Of a stretch of 41,711 nucleotides of DNA, positions 15,901-30,900 are shown piece by piece. Under the pieces are notes generated by a model. That model did no database searches and was not told the DNA's origin. It was given only the letters and a program-made list of their open reading frames with translations. A program made the position numbers and the translations under genes. Origin of the DNA: Nemertoderma westbladi (lineage: Eukaryota > Xenacoelomorpha > Nemertodermatida > Nemertodermatidae); assembly GCA_032718475.1 (NCBI GenBank), contig JAUCBJ010001322.1, forward strand, positions 1-41,711, written 5' to 3'. Every line of letters begins with the position of its first letter. Positions within the stretch are counted from its first letter, which is position 1.

Positions 15901-18900
15901 ACAGTAAGGAACGCAATAGTTCATCTGTGACAAAGAACCCACAGTAAGGAACGCCATAGTTCATATGTGACTAAGAACCCACAGTAAGGAACGCCATAGT
16001 TCATCTGTGACAAAGAACCCACAGTAAGGAACGCAATAGTTCATCTGTGACAAAGAACCCACAGTAAGGAACGCCTTAGTTCATATGTGACAAAGAACCC
16101 ACAGTAAGGAACGCCTTAGTTCATATGTGACAAAGAACCCACAGTAAGGAACGCCATAGTTCATATGTGACTAAGAACCCACAGTAAGGAACGCCTTAGT
16201 TCATATGTGACAAAGAACCCACAGTAAGGAACGCAATAGTTCATCTGTGACAAAGAACCCACAGTAAGGAACGCCATAGTTCATATGTGACTAAGAACCC
16301 ACAGTAAGGAACGCCATAGTTCATCTGTGACAAAGAACCCACAGTAAGGAACGCAATAGTTCATCTGTGACAAAGAACCCACAGTAAGGAACGCCTTAGT
16401 TCATATGTGACAAAGAACCCACAGTAAGGAACGCCTTAGTTCATATGTGACAAAGAACCCACAGTAAGGAACGCCATAGTTTATCTGTGACTAAGAACCC
16501 ACAGTAAGGAACGCCTTAGTTCATATGTGACAAAGAACCCACAGTAAGGAACGCCTTAGTTCATCTGCGACTAAGAACCCACAGTAAGGAACGCAATAGT
16601 TCATCTGTGACTAAGAACCCACAGTAAGGAACGCCTTAGTTCATCTGTGACTAAGAACCCACAGTAAGGAACGCAATAGTTCATCTGTGACTAAGAACCC
16701 ACAGTAAGGAACGCAATAGTTCATCTGTGACTAAGAACCCACAGTAAGGAACGCCTTAGTTCATATGTGACAAAGAACCCACAGTAAGGAACGCCATAGT
16801 TTATCTGTGACGAAGAACCCACAGTAAGGAACGCCTTAGTTCATATGTGACAAAGAACCCACAGTAAGGAACGCCTTAGTTCATCTGCGACTAAGAACCC
16901 ACAGTAAGGAACGCAATAGTTCATCTGTGACTAAGAACCCACAGTAAGGAACGCCTTAGTTCATCTGTGACTAAGAACCCACAGTAAGGAACGCAATAGT
17001 TCATCTGTGACTAAGAACCCACAGTAAGGAACGCCTTAGTTCATATGTGACTAAGAACCCACAGTAAGGAACGCCTTAGTTCATCTGTGACTAAGAACCC
17101 ACAGTAAGGAACGCCTTAGTTCATATGTGACAAAGAACCCACAGTAAGGAACGCCTTAGTTCATCTGCGACTAAGAACCCACAGTAAGGAACGCAATAGT
17201 TCATCTGTGACTAAGAACCCACAGTAAGGAACGCCTTAGTTCATATGTGACAAAGAACCCACAGTAAGGAACGCCTTAGTTCATCTGTGACTAAGAACCC
17301 ACAGTAAGGAACGCAATAGTTCATCTGTGACTAAGAACCCACAGTAAGGAACGCAATAGTTCATCTGTGACTAAGAACCCACAGTAAGGAACGCAATAGT
17401 TCATCTGCGACTAAGAACCCACAGTAAGGAACGCCATAGTTCATATGTGACTAAGAACCCACAGTAAGGAACGCCTTAGTTCATATGTGACAAAGAACCC
17501 ACAGTAAGGAACGCCTTAGTTCATCTGTGACTAAGAACCCACAGTAAGGAACGCAATAGTTCATCTGCGACTAAGAACCCACAGTAAGGAACGCAATAGT
17601 TCATCTGTGACTAAGAACCCACAGTAAGGAACGCCTTAGTTCATATGTGACAAAGAACCCACAGTAAGGAACGCCTTAGTTCATCTGTGACTAAGAACCC
17701 ACAGTAAGGAACGCAATAGTTCATCTGCGACTAAGAACCCACAGTAAGGAACGCAATAGTTCATCTGCGACTAAGAACCCACAGTAAGGAACGCAATAGT
17801 TCATCTGTGACTAAGAACCCACAGTAAGGAACGCCTTAGTTCATATGTGACAAAGAACCCACAGTAAGGAACGCCTTAGTTCATCTGTGACTAAGAACCC
17901 ACAGTAAGGAACGCAATAGTTCATCTGTGACTAAGAACCCACAGTAAGGAACGCAATAGTTCATCTGTGACTAAGAACCCACAGTAAGGAACGCAATAGT
18001 TTATCTGTGACTAAGAACCCACAGTAAGGAACGCCTTAGTTCATCTGTGACTAAGAACCCACAGTAAGGAACGCCTTAGTTCATATGTGACAAAGAACCC
18101 ACAGTAAGGAACGCCTTAGTTCATCTGTGACTAAGAACCCACAGTAAGGAACGCCTTAGTTCATATGTGACTAAGAACCCACAGTAAGGAACGCCTTAGT
18201 TCATCTGTGACTAAGAACCCACAGTAAGGAACGCCTTAGTTCATATGTGACAAAGAACCCACAGTAAGGAACGCCTTAGTTCATCTGCGACTAAGAACCC
18301 ACAGTAAGGAACGCAATAGTTCATCTGTGACTAAGAACCCACAGTAAGGAACGCCTTAGTTCATATGTGACAAAGAACCCACAGTAAGGAACGCCTTAGT
18401 TCATCTGTGACTAAGAACCCACAGTAAGGAACGCAATAGTTCATCTGTGACTAAGAACCCACAGTAAGGAACGCCTTAGTTCATATGTGACAAAGAACCC
18501 ACAGTAAGGAACGCTATAGTTCATCTGTGACAAAGAACCCACAGTAAGGAACGCCTTAGTTCATATGTGACAAAGAACCCACAGTAAGGAACGCAATAGT
18601 TCATATGTGACAAAGAACCCACAGTAAGGAACGCAATAGTTCATCTGTGACTAAGAACCCACAGTAAGGAACGCAATAGTTCATCTGTGACTAAGAACCC
18701 ACAGTAAGGAACGCCTTAGTTCATATGTGACAAAGAACCCACAGTAAGGAACGCCTTAGTTCATCTGTGACTAAGAACCCACAGTAAGGAACGCCTTAGT
18801 TCATCTGTGACTAAGAACCCACAGTAAGGAACGCAATAGTTCATCTGTGACTAAGAACCCACAGTAAGGAACGCCTTAGTTCATATGTGACTAAGAACCC

Positions 18901-21900
18901 ACAGTAAGGAACGCCTTAGTTCATCTGTGACTAAGAACCCACAGTAAGGAACGCCTTAGTTCATATGTGACAAAGAACCCACAGTAAGGAACGCCTTAGT
19001 TCATCTGCGACTAAGAACCCACAGTAAGGAACGCAATAGTTCATCTGTGACTAAGAACCCACAGTAAGGAACGCCTTAGTTCATATGTGACAAAGAACCC
19101 ACAGTAAGGAACGCCTTAGTTCATCTGTGACTAAGAACCCACAGTAAGGAACGCCTTAGTTCATCTGTGACTAAGAACCCACAGTAAGGAACGCCTTAGT
19201 TCATCTGTGACTAAGAACCCACAGTAAGGAACGCAATAGTTCATCTGTGACTAAGAACCCACAGTAAGGAACGCCATAGTTCATCTGTGACTAAGAACCC
19301 ACAGTAAGGAACGCCATAGTTCATATGTGACAAAGAACCCACAGTAAGGAACGCCATAGTTCATATGTGACAAAGAACCCACAGTAAGGAACGCCATAGT
19401 TCATATGTGACTAAGAACCCACAGTAAGGAACGCCTTAGTTCATCTGTGACTAAGAACCCACAGTAAGGAACGCCTTAGTTCATCTGCGACTAAGAACCC
19501 ACAGTAAGGAACGCCATAGTTCATATGTGACAAAGAACCCACAGTAAGGAACGCCTTAGTTCATATGTGACAAAGAACCCACAGTAAGGAACGTCATAGT
19601 TCATCTGTGACTAAGAACCCACAGTAAGGAACGCCATAGTTTATCTGTGACAAAGAACCCACAGTAAGGAACGCCATAATTCATCTGTGACTAAGAACCC
19701 ACAGTAAGGAACGCCATAGTTCATATGTGACAAAGAACCCACAGTAAGGAACGCCTTAGTTCATATGTGACAAAGAACCCACAGTAAGGAACGTCATAGT
19801 TCATCTGTGACTAAGAACCCACAGTAAGGAACGCCATAGTTTATCTGTGACAAAGAACCCACAGTAAGGAACGCCATAATTCATCTGTGACTAAGAACCC
19901 ACAGTAAGGAACGCCATAGTTTATCTGTGACAAAGAACCCACAGTAAGGAACGCCATAATTCATCTGTGACTAAGAACCCACAGTAAGGAACGCCATAAT
20001 TCATCTGTGACTAAGAACCCACAGTAAGGAACGCCATAGTTTATCTGTGACAAAGAACCCACAGTAAGGAACGCCATAATTCATCTGTGACTAAGAACCC
20101 ACAGTAAGGAACGTCATAGTTCATCTGTGACTAAGAACCCACAGTAAGGAACGCAATAGTTCATATGTGACAAAGAACCCACAGTAAGGAACGCAATAGT
20201 TTATCTGTGACTAAGAACCCACAGTAAGGAACGCAATAGTTTATCTGTGACTAAGAACCCACAGTAAGGAACGCCATAGTTTATCTGTGACTAAGAACCC
20301 ACAGTAAGGAACGCAATAGTTTATCTGTGACTAAGAACCCACAGTAAGGAACGCCATAGTTCATATGTGACAAAGAACCCACAGTAAGGAACGCCATAGT
20401 TTATCTGTGACTAAGAACCCACAGTAAGGAACGCAATAGTTTATCTGTGACTAAGAACCCACAGTAAGGAACGCCATAGTTTATCTGTGACTAAGAACCC
20501 ACAGTAAGGAACGCCATAGTTTATCTGTGACAAAGAACCCACAGTAAGGAACGCCATAATTCATCTGTGACTAAGAACCCACAGTAAGGAACGCCATAAT
20601 TCATCTGTGACTAAGAACCCACAGTAAGGAACGCCATAGTTTATCTGTGACAAAGAACCCACAGTAAGGAACGCCATAATTCATCTGTGACTAAGAACCC
20701 ACAGTAAGGAACGCCATAATTCATCTGTGACTAAGAACCCACAGTAAGGAACGCCATAGTTTATCTGTGACAAAGAACCCACAGTAAGGAACGCCATAAT
20801 TCATCTGTGACTAAGAACCCACAGTAAGGAACGCCATAGTTTATCTGTGACTAAGAACCCACAGTAAGGAACGCCATAGTTTATCTGTGACAAAGAACCC
20901 ACAGTAAGGAACGCCATAATTCATCTGTGACTAAGAACCCACAGTAAGGAACGCCATAATTCATCTGTGACTAAGAACCCACAGTAAGGAACGCCATAGT
21001 TCATCTGTGACTAAGAACCCACAGTAAGGAACGCCATAATTCATCTGTGACTAAGAACCCACAGTAAGGAACGCCATAATTCATCTGTGACTAAGAACCC
21101 ACAGTAAGGAACGCCATAGTTCATATGTGACAAAGAACCCACAGTAAGGAACGCAATAGTTTATCTGTGACTAAGAACCCACAGTAAGGAACGCCATAGT
21201 TCATATGTGACAAAGAACCCACAGTAAGGAACGCCTTAGTTCATATGTGACAAAGAACCCACAGTAAGGAACGCCTTAGTTCATCTGCGACTAAGAACCC
21301 ACAGTAAGGAACGCAATAGTTCATATGTGACAAAGAACCCACAGTAAGGAACGCAATAGTTTATCTGTGACTAAGAACCCACAGTAAGGAACGCAATAGT
21401 TTATCTGTGACTAAGAACCCACAGTAAGGAACGCTATAGTTTATCTGTGACTAAGAACCCACAGTAAGGAACGCAATAGTTTATCTGTGACTAAGAACCC
21501 ACAGTAAGGAACGCCTTAGTTCATATGTGACAAAGAACCCACAGTAAGGAACGCAATAGTTTATCTGTGACTAAGAACCCACAGTAAGGAACGCAATAGT
21601 TCATCTGCGACTAAGAACCCACAGTAAGGAACGCCATAGTTCATATGTGACAAAGAACCCACAGTAAGGAACGCCTTAGTTCATCTGTGACTAAGAACCC
21701 ACAGTAAGGAACGCCTTAGTTCATATGTGACAAAGAACCCACAGTAAGGAACGCAATAGTTTATCTGTGACTAAGAACCCACAGTAAGGAACGCCATAGT
21801 TCATATGTGACAAAGAACCCACAGTAAGGAACGCAATAGTTTATCTGTGACTAAGAACCCACAGTAAGGAACGCCTTAGTTCATATGTGACAAAGAACCC

Positions 21901-24900
21901 ACAGTAAGGAACGCCTTAGTTCATCTGTGACTAAGAACCCACAGTAAGGAACGCTATAGTTCATCTGTGACTAAGAACCCACAGTAAGGAACGCAATAGT
22001 TCATCTGTGACTAAGAACCCACAGTAAGGAACGCCTTAGTTCATATGTGACAAAGAACCCACAGTAAGGAACGCAATAGTTTATCTGTGACTAAGAACCC
22101 ACAGTAAGGAACGCTATAGTTCATCTGTGACAAAGAACCCACAGTAAGGAACGCCTTAGTTCATATGTGACAAAGAACCCACAGTAAGGAACGCTATAGT
22201 TCATCTGTGACTAAGAACCCACAGTAAGGAACGCTATAGTTCATCTGTGACAAAGAACCCACAGTAAGGAACGCTATAGTTCATCTGTGACTAAGAACCC
22301 ACAGTAAGGAACGCTATAGTTCATCTGTGACAAAGAACCCACAGTAAGGAACGCCTTAGTTCATATGTGACAAAGAACCCACAGTAAGGAACGCAATAGT
22401 TTATCTGTGACTAAGAACCCACAGTAAGGAACGCTATAGTTCATCTGTGACAAAGAACCCACAGTAAGGAACGCTATAGTTCATCTGTGACTAAGAACCC
22501 ACAGTAAGGAACGCTATAGTTCATCTGTGACAAAGAACCCACAGTAAGGAACGCCTTAGTTCATATGTGACAAAGAACCCACAGTAAGGAACGCAATAGT
22601 TTATCTGTGACTAAGAACCCACAGTAAGGAACGCAATAGTTCATCTGCGACTAAGAACCCACAGTAAGGAACGCCATAGTTCATATGTGACAAAGAACCC
22701 ACAGTAAGGAACGCCTTAGTTCATCTGTGACTAAGAACCCACAGTAAGGAACGCCTTAGTTCATATGTGACAAAGAACCCACAGTAAGGAACGCAATAGT
22801 TTATCTGTGACTAAGAACCCACAGTAAGGAACGCCATAGTTCATATGTGACAAAGAACCCACAGTAAGGAACGCAATAGTTTATCTGTGACTAAGAACCC
22901 ACAGTAAGGAACGCCTTAGTTCATATGTGACAAAGAACCCACAGTAAGGAACGCAATAGTTTATCTGTGACTAAGAACCCACAGTAAGGAACGCCTTAGT
23001 TCATATGTGACAAAGAACCCACAGTAAGGAACGCAATAGTTTATCTGTGACTAAGAACCCACAGTAAGGAACGCCTTAGTTCATATGTGACTAAGAACCC
23101 ACAGTAAGGAACGCCATAGTTCATATGTGACAAAGAACCCACAGTAAGGAACGCAATAGTTTATCTGTGACTAAGAACCCACAGTAAGGAACGCCTTAGT
23201 TCATATGTGACTAAGAACCCACAGTAAGGAACGCCATAGTTCATATGTGACAAAGAACCCACAGTAAGGAACGCAATAGTTTATCTGTGACTAAGAACCC
23301 ACAGTAAGGAACGCAATAGTTTATCTGTGACTAAGAACCCACAGTAAGGAACGCCATAATTCATCTGTGACTAAGAACCCACAGTAAGGAACGCCATAGT
23401 TCATATGTGACAAAGAACCCACAGTAAGGAACGCAATAGTTTATCTGTGACTAAGAACCCACAGTAAGGAACGCCATAGTTCATATGTGACAAAGAACCC
23501 ACAGTAAGGAACGCCTTAGTTCATATGTGACAAAGAACCCACAGTAAGGAACGCAATAGTTTATCTGTGACTAAGAACCCACAGTAAGGAACGCCTTAGT
23601 TCATATGTGACAAAGAACCCACAGTAAGGAACGCAATAGTTTATCTGTGACTAAGAACCCACAGTAAGGAACGCAATAGTTCATCTGCGACTAAGAACCC
23701 ACAGTAAGGAACGCCATAGTTCATATGTGACAAAGAACCCACAGTAAGGAACGCCTTAGTTCATCTGTGACTAAGAACCCACAGTAAGGAACGCCTTAGT
23801 TCATATGTGACAAAGAACCCACAGTAAGGAACGCAATAGTTTATCTGTGACTAAGAACCCACAGTAAGGAACGCTATAGTTTATCTGTGACTAAGAACCC
23901 ACAGTAAGGAACGCCATAGTTCATATGTGACAAAGAACCCACAGTAAGGAACGCAATAGTTTATCTGTGACTAAGAACCCACAGTAAGGAACGCCTTAGT
24001 TCATATGTGACAAAGAACCCACAGTAAGGAACGCCTTAGTTCATCTGTGACTAAGAACCCACAGTAAGGAACGCCTTAGTTCATATGTGACAAAGAACCC
24101 ACAGTAAGGAACGCTATAGTTTATCTGTGACTAAGAACCCACAGTAAGGAACGCCATAGTTCATATGTGACAAAGAACCCACAGTAAGGAACGCAATAGT
24201 TTATCTGTGACTAAGAACCCACAGTAAGGAACGCCTTAGTTCATATGTGACAAAGAACCCACAGTAAGGAACGCCTTAGTTCATCTGTGACTAAGAACCC
24301 ACAGTAAGGAACGCCTTAGTTCATATGTGACAAAGAACCCACAGTAAGGAACGCAATAGTTTATCTGTGACTAAGAACCCACAGTAAGGAACGCCTTAGT
24401 TCATATGTGACAAAGAACCCACAGTAAGGAACGCCTTAGTTCATCTGTGACTAAGAACCCACAGTAAGGAACGCCTTAGTTCATATGTGACAAAGAACCC
24501 ACAGTAAGGAACGCAATAGTTTATCTGTGACTAAGAACCCACAGTAAGGAACGCCATAGTTCATCTGCGACTAAGAACCCACAGTAAGGAACGCCATAGT
24601 TCATATGTGACAAAGAACCCACAGTAAGGAACGCCTTAGTTCATCTGTGACTAAGAACCCACAGTAAGGAACGCCTTAGTTCATATGTGACAAAGAACCC
24701 ACAGTAAGGAACGCAATAGTTTATCTGTGACTAAGAACCCACAGTAAGGAACGCCATAGTTCATATGTGACAAAGAACCCACAGTAAGGAACGCAATAGT
24801 TTATCTGTGACTAAGAACCCACAGTAAGGAACGCAATAGTTTATCTGCGACTAAGAACCCACAGTAAGGAACGCCTTAGTTCATATGTGACAAAGAACCC

Positions 24901-27900
24901 ACAGTAAGGAACGCAATAGTTTATCTGTGACTAAGAACCCACAGTAAGGAACGCCTTAGTTCATATGTGACAAAGAACCCACAGTAAGGAACGCAATAGT
25001 TTATCTGTGACTAAGAACCCACAGTAAGGAACGCCTTAGTTCATATGTGACAAAGAACCCACAGTAAGGAACGCAATAGTTTATCTGTGACTAAGAACCC
25101 ACAGTAAGGAACGCCTTAGTTCATATGTGACTAAGAACCCACAGTAAGGAACGCCATAGTTCATATGTGACAAAGAACCCACAGTAAGGAACGCAATAGT
25201 TTATCTGTGACTAAGAACCCACAGTAAGGAACGCCTTAGTTCATATGTGACTAAGAACCCACAGTAAGGAACGCCATAGTTCATATGTGACAAAGAACCC
25301 ACAGTAAGGAACGCAATAGTTTATCTGTGACTAAGAACCCACAGTAAGGAACGCAATAGTTTATCTGTGACTAAGAACCCACAGTAAGGAACGCCTTAGT
25401 TCATATGTGACTAAGAACCCACAGTAAGGAACGCCTTAGTTCATATGTGACAAAGAACCCACAGTAAGGAACGCAATAGTTCATATGTGACAAAGAACCC
25501 ACAGTAAGGAACGCCTTAGTTCATATGTGACTAAGAACCCACAGTAAGGAACGCCTTAGTTCATATGTGACAAAGAACCCACAGTAAGGAACGCCATAGT
25601 TCATATGTGACAAAGAACCCACAGTAAGGAACGCCTTAGTTCATCTGTGACTAAGAACCCACAGTAAGGAACGCCTTAGTTCATATGTGACAAAGAACCC
25701 ACAGTAAGGAACGCAATAGTTCATATGTGACAAAGAACCCACAGTAAGGAACGCAATAGTTCATATGTGACAAAGAACCCACAGTAAGGAACGCCTTAGT
25801 TCATATGTGACAAAGAACCCACAGTAAGGAACGCCATAGTTCATATGTGACAAAGAACCCACAGTAAGGAACGCCATAGTTCATATGTGACAAAGAACCC
25901 ACAGTAAGGAACGCCATAGTTCATATGTGACAAAGAACCCACAGTAAGGAACGCCATAGTTCATATGTGACTAAGAACCCACAGTAAGGAACGCCTTAGT
26001 TCATATGTGACAAAGAACCCACAGTAAGGAACGCCTTAGTTCATATGTGACAAAGAACCCACAGTAAGGAACGCAATAGTTCATATGTGACAAAGAACCC
26101 ACAGTAAGGAACGCAATAGTTCATATGTGACAAAGAACCCACAGTAAGGAACGCCTTAGTTCATATGTGACAAAGAACCCACAGTAAGGAACGCCATAGT
26201 TCATATGTGACAAAGAACCCACAGTAAGGAACGCCATAGTTCATATGTGACTAAGAACCCACAGTAAGGAACGCCTTAGTTCATATGTGACAAAGAACCC
26301 ACAGTAAGGAACGCCTTAGTTCATATGTGACAAAGAACCCACAGTAAGGAACGCAATAGTTCATATGTGACAAAGAACCCACAGTAAGGAACGCAATAGT
26401 TCATATGTGACAAAGAACCCACAGTAAGGAACGCCTTAGTTCATATGTGACAAAGAACCCACAGTAAGGAACGCCATAGTTCATATGTGACAAAGAACCC
26501 ACAGTAAGGAACGCCATAGTTCATATGTGACAAAGAACCCACAGTAAGGAACGCCATAGTTCATATGTGACAAAGAACCCACAGTAAGGAACGCCATAGT
26601 TCATATGTGACTAAGAACCCACAGTAAGGAACGCCTTAGTTCATATGTGACAAAGAACCCACAGTAAGGAACGCCTTAGTTCATATGTGACAAAGAACCC
26701 ACAGTAAGGAACGCAATAGTTCATATGTGACAAAGAACCCACAGTAAGGAACGCCATAGTTCATATGTGACAAAGAACCCACAGTAAGGAACGCCATAGT
26801 TCATATGTGACTAAGAACCCACAGTAAGGAACGCAATAGTTCATATGTGACAAAGAACCCACAGTAAGGAACGCCATAGTTCATATGTGACAAAGAACCC
26901 ACAGTAAGGAACGCCATAGTTCATATGTGACTAAGAACCCACAGTAAGGAACGCCATAGTTCATATGTGACAAAGAACCCACAGTAAGGAACGCCATAGT
27001 TCATATGTGACAAAGAACCCACAGTAAGGAACGCAATAGTTCATATGTGACAAAGAACCCACAGTAAGGAACGCCATAGTTCATATGTGACAAAGAACCC
27101 ACAGTAAGGAACGCCACACATTAAGGAACGCCATAGTTCATATGTGACAAAGAACCCACAGTAAGGAACGCCATAGTTCATATGTGACAAAGAACCCACA
27201 GTAAGGAACGCAATAGTTCATATGTGACAAAGAACCCACAGTAAGGAACGCCATAGTTCATATGTGACAAAGAACCCACAGTAAGGAACGCCACACATTA
27301 AGGAACGCCATAGTTCATATGTGACAAAGAACCCACAGTAAGGAACGCAATAGTTTATCTGTGACTAAGAACCCACAGTAAGGAACGCTATAGTTTATCT
27401 GTGACTAAGAACCCACAGTAAGGAACGCAATAGTTCATCTGTGACTAAGAACCCACAGTAAGGAACGCTATAGTTCATCTGTGACTAAGAACCCACAGTA
27501 AGGAACGCAATAGTTCATATGTGACAAAGAACCCACAGTAAGGAACGCCATAGTTCATATGTGACTAAGAACCCACAGTAAGGAACGCAATAGTTCATAT
27601 GTGACAAAGAACCCACAGTAAGGAACGCCATAGTTCATATGTGACAAAGAACCCACAGTAAGGAACGCCATAGTTCATATGTGACTAAGAACCCACAGTA
27701 AGGAACGCCATAGTTCATATGTGACAAAGAACCCACAGTAAGGAACGCAATAGTTCATATGTGACAAAGAACCCACAGTAAGGAACGCCATAGTTCATAT
27801 GTGACAAAGAACCCACAGTAAGGAACGCCATAGTTCATATGTGACAAAGAACCCACAGTAAGGAACGCAATAGTTCATATGTGACAAAGAACCCACAGTA

Positions 27901-30900
27901 AGGAACGCAATAGTTTATCTGTGACTAAGAACCCACAGTAAGGAACGCCTTAGTTCATATGTGACTAAGAACCCACAGTAAGGAACGCCATAGTTCATAT
28001 GTGACAAAGAACCCACAGTAAGGAACGCCTTAGTTCATCTGTGACTAAGAACCCACAGTAAGGAACGCCTTAGTTCATATGTGACAAAGAACCCACAGTA
28101 AGGAACGCCTTAGTTTATCTGTGACTAAGAACCCACAGTAAGGAACGCAATAGTTCATCTGTGACTAAGAACCCACAGTAAGGAACGCCATAGTTCATCT
28201 GTGACAAAGAACCCACAGTAAGGAACGCCATAGTTCATCTGTGACAAAGAACCCACAGTAAGGAACGCCTTAGTTCATATGTGACAAAGAACCCACAGTA
28301 AGGAACGCTATAGTTCATCTGTGACTAAGAACCCACAGTAAGGAACGCCATAGTTCATCTGTGACAAAGAACCCACAGTAAGGAACGCCATAGTTCATCT
28401 GTGACAAAGAACCCACAGTAAGGAACGCCATAGTTCATCTGTGACAAAGAACCCACAGTAAGGAACGCTATAGTTCATCTGTGACTAAGAACCCACAGTA
28501 AGGAACGCAATAGTTCATCTGTGACTAAGAACCCACAGTAAGGAACGCCTTAGTTCATATGTGACAAAGAACCCACAGTAAGGAACGCCTTAGTTCATAT
28601 GTGACTAAGAACCCACAGTAAGGAACGCAATAGTTCATATGTGACTAAGAACCCACAGTAAGGAACGCCATAGTTCATCTGTGACAAAGAACCCACAGTA
28701 AGGAACGCAATAGTTCATCTGTGACAAAGAACCCACAGTAAGGAACGCCTTAGTTCATATGTGACAAAGAACCCACAGTAAGGAACGCCTTAGTTCATAT
28801 GTGACAAAGAACCCACAGTAAGGAACGCAATAGTTCATCTGTGACAAAGAACCCACAGTAAGGAACGCCATAGTTCATATGTGACTAAGAACCCACAGTA
28901 AGGAACGCCATAGTTCATCTGTGACAAAGAACCCACAGTAAGGAACGCAATAGTTCATCTGTGACAAAGAACCCACAGTAAGGAACGCCTTAGTTCATAT
29001 GTGACAAAGAACCCACAGTAAGGAACGCTATAGTTCATCTGTGACTAAGAACCCACAGTAAGGAACGCAATAGTTCATCTGTGACTAAGAACCCACAGTA
29101 AGGAACGCCATAGTTCATCTGTGACAAAGAACCCACAGTAAGGAACGCCATAGTTCATATGTGACTAAGAACCCACAGTAAGGAACGCCTTAGTTCATCT
29201 GTGACTAAGAACCCACAGTAAGGAACGCCATAGTTCATATGTGACTAAGAACCCACAGTAAGGAACGCCTTAGTTCATCTGTGACTAAGAACCCACAGTA
29301 AGGAACGCAATAGTTCATCTGTGACTAAGAACCCACTGTAAGGAACGCCTTAGTTCATCTGTGACAAAGAACCCACAGTAAGGAACGCCATAGTTCGTAT
29401 GTGACAAAGAACCCACAGTAAGGAACGCTATAGTTCATCTGTGACTAAGAACCCACAGTAAGGAACGCAATAGTTCATCTGTGACTAAGAACCCACAGTA
29501 AGGAACGCCATAGTTCATCTGTGACAAAGAACCCACAGTAAGGAACGCCATAGTTCATCTGTGACAAAGAACCCACAGTAAGGAACGCCTTAGTTCATAT
29601 GTGACAAAGAACCCACAGTAAGGAACGCTATAGTTCATCTGTGACTAAGAACCCACAGTAAGGAACGCAATAGTTCATCTGTGACTAAGAACCCACAGTA
29701 AGGAACGCCATAGTTCATCTGTGACAAAGAACCCACAGTAAGGAACGCCTTAGTTCATCTGCGACTAAGAACCCACAGTAAGGAACGCAATAGTTCATCT
29801 GTGACTAAGAACCCACAGTAAGGAACGCAATAGTTCATCTGTGACTAAGAACCCACAGTAAGGAACGCCATAGTTCATCTGTGACAAAGAACCCACAGTA
29901 AGGAACGCAATAGTTCATCTGTGACTAAGAACCCACAGTAAGGAACGCAATAGTTCATCTGCGACTAAGAACCCACAGTAAGGAACGCCATAGTTCGTAT
30001 GTGACAAAGAACCCACAGTAAGGAACGCCTTAGTTCATCTGCGACTAAGAACCCACAGTAAGGAACGCCTTAGTTCATATGTGACAAAGAACCCACAGTA
30101 AGGAACGCCTTAGTTCATCTGCGACTAAGAACCCACAGTAAGGAACGCCTTAGTTCATATGTGACAAAGAACCCACAGTAAGGAACGTCATAGTTCATCT
30201 GTGACTAAGAACCCACAGTAAGGAACGCCTTAGTTCATATGTGACAAAGAACCCACAGTAAGGAACGCCTTAGTTCATCTGCGACTAAGAACCCACAGTA
30301 AGGAACGCAATAGTTCATCTGTGACTAAGAACCCACAGTAAGGAACGCCTTAGTTCATCTGTGACTAAGAACCCACAGTAAGGAACGCAATAGTTCATCT
30401 GTGACTAAGAACCCACAGTAAGGAACGCCTTAGTTCATATGTGACAAAGAACCCACAGTAAGGAACGCCTTAGTTCATCTGTGACTAAGAACCCACAGTA
30501 AGGAACGCCTTAGTTCATATGTGACTAAGAACCCACAGTAAGGAACGCCTTAGTTCATCTGTGACTAAGAACCCACAGTAAGGAACGCCTTAGTTCATCT
30601 GTGACTAAGAACCCACAGTAAGGAACGCTATAGTTTATCTGTGACTAAGAACCCACAGTAAGGAACGCTATAGTTCATCTGTGACTAAGAACCCACAGTA
30701 AGGAACGCCTTAGTTCATCTGTGACTAAGAACCCACAGTAAGGAACGCCTTAGTTCATATGTGACTAAGAACCCACAGTAAGGAACGCCTTAGTTCATCT
30801 GTGACTAAGAACCCACAGTAAGGAACGCCTTAGTTCATCTGTGACTAAGAACCCACAGTAAGGAACGCTATAGTTTATCTGTGACTAAGAACCCACAGTA